The position numbers and the translations under genes are program-made. This document shows positions 61,409 through 64,000 of a stretch of 64,000 bases of DNA, piece by piece (position 1 is the first letter of the stretch; the number at the start of each line of letters is the position of its first letter). The notes under the pieces are model-generated. The model was not told where the DNA came from, searched no databases, and saw nothing but the letters and a program-made list of their open reading frames with translations. This DNA is from Alphaproteobacteria bacterium (lineage in GTDB: Bacteria; Pseudomonadota; Alphaproteobacteria; Caulobacterales; Aquidulcibacteraceae), in the NCBI GenBank assembly GCA_016124655.1, contig WGNI01000013.1:39739-103738 (forward strand), written 5' to 3'.

Positions 61409-62125
61409 ATGCGGGATTGGACAAGACAGCGCTGGCAGGCCTGGGCCAAGGCGTTCGCCCCGCTGGCGGTCCTGCTGGCCGCCCTGGCGGCTTTTTTTGC
61501 GCTGGGCCTGAATGAGCATGTCTCCTTGGAGAGCCTGCGCGCCCAGCACGAAGCCCTGCGCGGCTGGACCGAGGCGCATCCGATCCTCGCCGTCATCGTA
61601 TTCCTCAGTGTGTGCGCGGGCCTGATGGCCATCGCGTTTCCTTCCGTGGGCGTGCTGATGATCACAGGCGGATACCTGTTCGGCTATCCCGGCGCGGTTT
61701 GGACCGTGCTGGGCGCGAGCATCGGCGGGCTGATCTTCTTTTTGGCCGCGCGGTCGGCGGCCGGCGCTGCGCTGCGCGCGCGCTTCGCTGCGCCCATCGC
61801 GCGGCTGCAGAACGGCTTTCGCCGCAACGCCTTCGCCTATCTTTTGTCGCTGCGCTTCATGCCGGTCATGCCGTTCGTGATCACCAGCACCGCCGGCGCG
61901 GCGGCCGGCATGCGCGCCGCGCATTTCTTCGCCGCCACCGTCCTGGGCACGCTGCCCGCGGCCTTCGTCTACGGCTCGATCGGCGTGGGCGCGCGCACGG
62001 TGTTCGAGAGCGGCGGCCAGGTCTCGATGGGCGCGGTCATGGCCCAGCCCCACATGCTTGCCGCGATCGCCGGCATGGCGGGGCTGTCGGCGGCCGCCTA
62101 TCTGTTCCGCAGGAGAGATGCATAA
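61409..62125 (+). CDS. TVP38/TMEM64 family (VTT domain) membrane protein
   Basis: A 238-residue integral membrane protein with the VTT/SNARE-associated domain. Helices are near residues 16-36, 58-95 and 130-190, and the last is near the C-terminus. FPSVGVLMITGGYLFGYPGAVWTVLGASIGG and FAYLLSLRFMPVMPFVITSTAGAAAGM are the family's re-entrant loop motifs. Members are thought to transport or scramble lipids; this one is uncharacterised. The stop codon is inside the first palindrome of the next gap. Confidence 0.92.
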   Translation: MRDWTRQRWQAWAKAFAPLAVLLAALAAFFALGLNEHVSLESLRAQHEALRGWTEAHPILAVIVFLSVCAGLMAIAFPSVGVLMITGGYLFGYPGAVWTVLGASIGGLIFFLAARSAAGAALRARFAAPIARLQNGFRRNAFAYLLSLRFMPVMPFVITSTAGAAAGMRAAHFFAATVLGTLPAAFVYGSIGVGARTVFESGGQVSMGAVMAQPHMLAAIAGMAGLSAAAYLFRRRDA

Positions 62126-62285
62126 AGCGACATGCACCAAATTCGCCAACCCCCGATGGCGAACGGAGAGCGAATTTGATGCATAATGTTGCTTTAGAAC
62201 CTTTTGAATCTAAAGCATCTTTGTGCGTTAAATGCGATGTTGCGTTCGATCCAGACCGAGGATCGCATTCAACGTACGATGCTTT
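62123..62285. repeat. Three nested palindromes, AT-richer, between TVP38 and sensor kinase genes
   Basis: First: TAAAGC...AAATTCGC pairs with GCGAATTT...GCTTTA (62123-62196). Second: TTGCTTTAGA and TCTAAAGCA (62190-62218). Third: AAAGCATC...CGTT.AATGCGAT with its mirror GGATCGCATT.AACG...GATGCTTT (62212-62285). Neighbouring palindromes share arms, so alternative foldings are possible. It ends ten bases before the kinase start. Confidence 0.75.
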
Positions 62286-62294
62286 GGGCCGGCG

Positions 62295-63695
62295 ATGAAC
62301 CGCGTGCGGGAATTCTTTCAAAGTCTCGCCGGGCGGCTCTTTCTGGTCACGCTGGCGGTGACGCTGATGGCCGAAGCGCTGGTGTTTGCGCCCACGCTCG
62401 CGGCCTTTCACGAGGCGCGCATCCGCGACCGCATCAATCTCGCGCAGACCGCGGCGCTCGCGCTGGAGGCCGCGCCCGACAGCGAAATCGCACCCGCCCT
62501 CCAGGAAGAGCTGCTGGAGAACGCCGAGGTCAAGCGCATCGCGCTGCGCCGCGACGGCGCCCGCGTGCTGCTGTTGGAGCAGCCCTTCGAGCCGCCCGCG
62601 CGTCTCCCGCTCTACGACTACACCGACGCCAATTCCTGGATGCGTTTCGGCTACGCGATGCAGACCTTCCTCGCCCCGGAAGGCCGCGTGCTGCGCGTGC
62701 TGGCGCGGCCGCGGTTCGATTCCGGCGACTTCATCGAAATTGTGCTCAACGAAAATCCGCTGCGCCGCCAGATGCGCGCCTTCGCCGCGCAGGCGTTTGC
62801 GCTGTCGATGGCGTTTACCGTGCTGGCGGCTGCGCTGATCTACACGCTGCTGATTTTCGCCTTCGTGCGTCCGATGCGCCGGCTCACGCGCATGATCGAG
62901 CAATTCCGCGACGCGCCGGAGGATGCCAGCGTGGCGTTCTCCCCATCGCGGCGCGCCGATGAAATCGGCCGCGCCGAACGCGCTGTTTCCGATATGGCGC
63001 AACAAATCCGCGCCAACTTGCGCCAGCGCGAGCGCCTCGCGGCGTTGGGCGGCGCGGTCGCGCGCATCGCCCATGATCTGCGCAACATGCTGGCGACTGC
63101 GCAATTGGTCACCGAACGCCTCGCCCAATCCCAGGATCCAGCCGTCCGCCAGGTCGCGCCGCGTCTGGAGCGCGCCATCGGCCGCGCCGCGGGGCTGGCG
63201 CAAACCGCCTTGCGCTATGGCCGCGCCGATGAGCCCGCGCCGGTCTTGGCGCCCGTGCGTGCGCGCGATGCGCTGAGCGAAGCCGGCGAAGATGCGCTCG
63301 CGGTGTTTCCAGGCGTCGGCTGGCGCGTCGACGCGGATGCAACCGTCTCCGTCATCGCCGATCGCGATCATCTTCATCGCATTCTGGCGAACCTCTCGCG
63401 CAACGCAGCCCAAGCCGTCTCCAGCAGCCCCCGCGCGCGCGACAATGACGCCATCATCCTCGCCGCCGAACGCCGCGGCGCGCGCGTTGCGCTGGTCGTG
63501 CGCGACAAGGGCCCCGGCGTGCCGGAAAACGTGCGCGCGCGTTTGTTTGAAGCCTTCACCAGCGCCGAGCGCGGCGGCGCAGGCTTGGGCCTTGCGATTG
63601 CGCGCGAACTCGCGCGCGCGCAGGGCGGCGACGTGATCCTCGCAGCGTCCAGCGAAAACGGCGCAACCTTCGAAGTGACGCTGCCCGCCGCATGA
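62295..63695 (+). CDS. HAMP-domain sensor histidine kinase
   Basis: A 466-residue membrane kinase. A first helix (about residues 12-32), a periplasmic sensor region (to about 164), a second helix (about 165-190), then HAMP. The dimerisation helix holds ARIAHDLRNMLATAQLV with the phosphoacceptor histidine, and the ATPase domain has ILANLSRNAAQAV (N-box), VVRDKGPGVP and GGAGLGLAIARELARAQGG. The ATG at 62295 lies immediately after the palindrome cluster with no strong ribosome site. No response regulator is encoded nearby. Confidence 0.92.
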   Translation: MNRVREFFQSLAGRLFLVTLAVTLMAEALVFAPTLAAFHEARIRDRINLAQTAALALEAAPDSEIAPALQEELLENAEVKRIALRRDGARVLLLEQPFEPPARLPLYDYTDANSWMRFGYAMQTFLAPEGRVLRVLARPRFDSGDFIEIVLNENPLRRQMRAFAAQAFALSMAFTVLAAALIYTLLIFAFVRPMRRLTRMIEQFRDAPEDASVAFSPSRRADEIGRAERAVSDMAQQIRANLRQRERLAALGGAVARIAHDLRNMLATAQLVTERLAQSQDPAVRQVAPRLERAIGRAAGLAQTALRYGRADEPAPVLAPVRARDALSEAGEDALAVFPGVGWRVDADATVSVIADRDHLHRILANLSRNAAQAVSSSPRARDNDAIILAAERRGARVALVVRDKGPGVPENVRARLFEAFTSAERGGAGLGLAIARELARAQGGDVILAASSENGATFEVTLPAA

Positions 63696-63717
63696 GGGCT
63701 GGCATGGTGCTACGGTG

Positions 63718-64000
63718 GAGATTGGCCGTCCTTCCCCGTGAGGGGAAGGTGTCATCCCGGACTTGATCCGGGATGACGGATGGGGCGGCGGCGCGCCGCC
63801 GCAAGGAATACGCAATCCGCCCCCTCAGTCTGCTGCGCAGACAGCTCCCCCTTACGGGTGAGCACGGCGGTCTATTCTGCGACGTTCGAGAACGTCCGTC
63901 CTTCCCCGCGAGGGGAAGGTGGATGCGAGCGGAGCGAGCAGACGGATGGGGCGGCGACTCCACCCCCTCAGTCAGCCCGCTGCGCGGCCTGACAGCTCCC
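63718..64000. repeat. Palindromic intergenic repeat, type B, copy 3 (cut by the window edge)
   Basis: It starts with a 71-base block matching 33977-34047 at 70 positions, including CCTTCCCCGTGAGGGGAAGG and TCATCCCGG-ACTTGAT-CCGGGATGA. Further arms follow: CTGCTGCGCAGACAG, CCTTCCCCGCGAGGGGAAGG (63901-63920), TGCGAGCGGAGCGAGCAG and CCGCTGCGCGGCCTGACAG. It looks like two elements in tandem. No gene is seen in this final stretch. Confidence 0.85.

Overview
This is a 64 kb chromosomal window from a very GC-rich alphaproteobacterium. The cox assembly run (ctaB, a small coxF-like gene, ctaG, coxC, DUF983, surf1, then thrC, an M16 peptidase and a GNAT enzyme), the hisS-hisZ-hisG run, the rpmH-rnpA-yidC-engB run and a CIRCE-controlled groESL operon are all typical of that class. 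Gene content and style (many short start/stop overlaps, frequent GTG and TTG starts, TonB receptor, Tat-exported oxidoreductase) fit Caulobacterales or Hyphomonadaceae-like bacteria best. That family-level placement is inference. I see no phage, transposase, CRISPR array, rRNA or tRNA gene.

Layout. 1-6.4 kb: 3' part of an aa3-type cytochrome oxidase assembly operon, running into thrC, a zinc peptidase and an acetyltransferase. 6.4-16.2 kb: YqgE, a peroxiredoxin, an SPFH/NfeD pair, a MarR plus flavin reductase operon with twin operators, rnhA, an FAD oxidase, a radical SAM protein, an MFS pump and a zinc metallopeptidase. 16.5-24 kb: a DUF885 hydrolase, an acyl-CoA dehydrogenase, and a block of three YceI-domain genes (the third fused to a cytochrome b561) ending in a Sua5/TsaC gene. 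24-32.3 kb: a folate/RNA-modification run on the minus strand (SDR, folB, two methyltransferases, a cysteine-cluster protein), a glycine-zipper protein, chrA, an MliC-like lipoprotein, tlyA and an M23 peptidase. 32.4-36.2 kb: hisS, hisZ, hisG. 36.6-42.1 kb: a PQQ-dependent alcohol dehydrogenase lipoprotein, a TonB receptor and a LytS-type kinase. 42.2-43.9 kb: a less GC-rich restriction-modification module (MT-A70 methyltransferase plus BglII-like endonuclease) and a small orphan gene. 44.2-51.3 kb: groEL/groES, an AbgT transporter, an RcnB-like repeat protein, an aminotransferase and a TetR regulator. 51.4-55.8 kb: a TetR-divergent EmrA/EmrB pump operon with a divergent D-aminoacylase-like amidohydrolase. 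55.8-63.7 kb: an unknown protein, glutathione peroxidase, MBL hydrolase, engB, yidC, rnpA, rpmH, a TVP38 membrane protein and a sensor kinase.

The most unusual layer is not a gene. At least seven structured palindromic repeats sit between genes. They keep an outer scaffold while their inner hairpins are swapped for unrelated but still self-complementary sequences. Three of them place the purine-rich end of their arm where the downstream gene needs its Shine-Dalgarno sequence. Other points of interest are the twin MarR operators 20 bp apart, a duplicated groEL tail downstream of groEL, the PQQ enzyme/TonB receptor pairing, and the amidohydrolase that seems to lack two metal-binding histidines. 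Nothing here is clearly a new defence or biosynthetic system.
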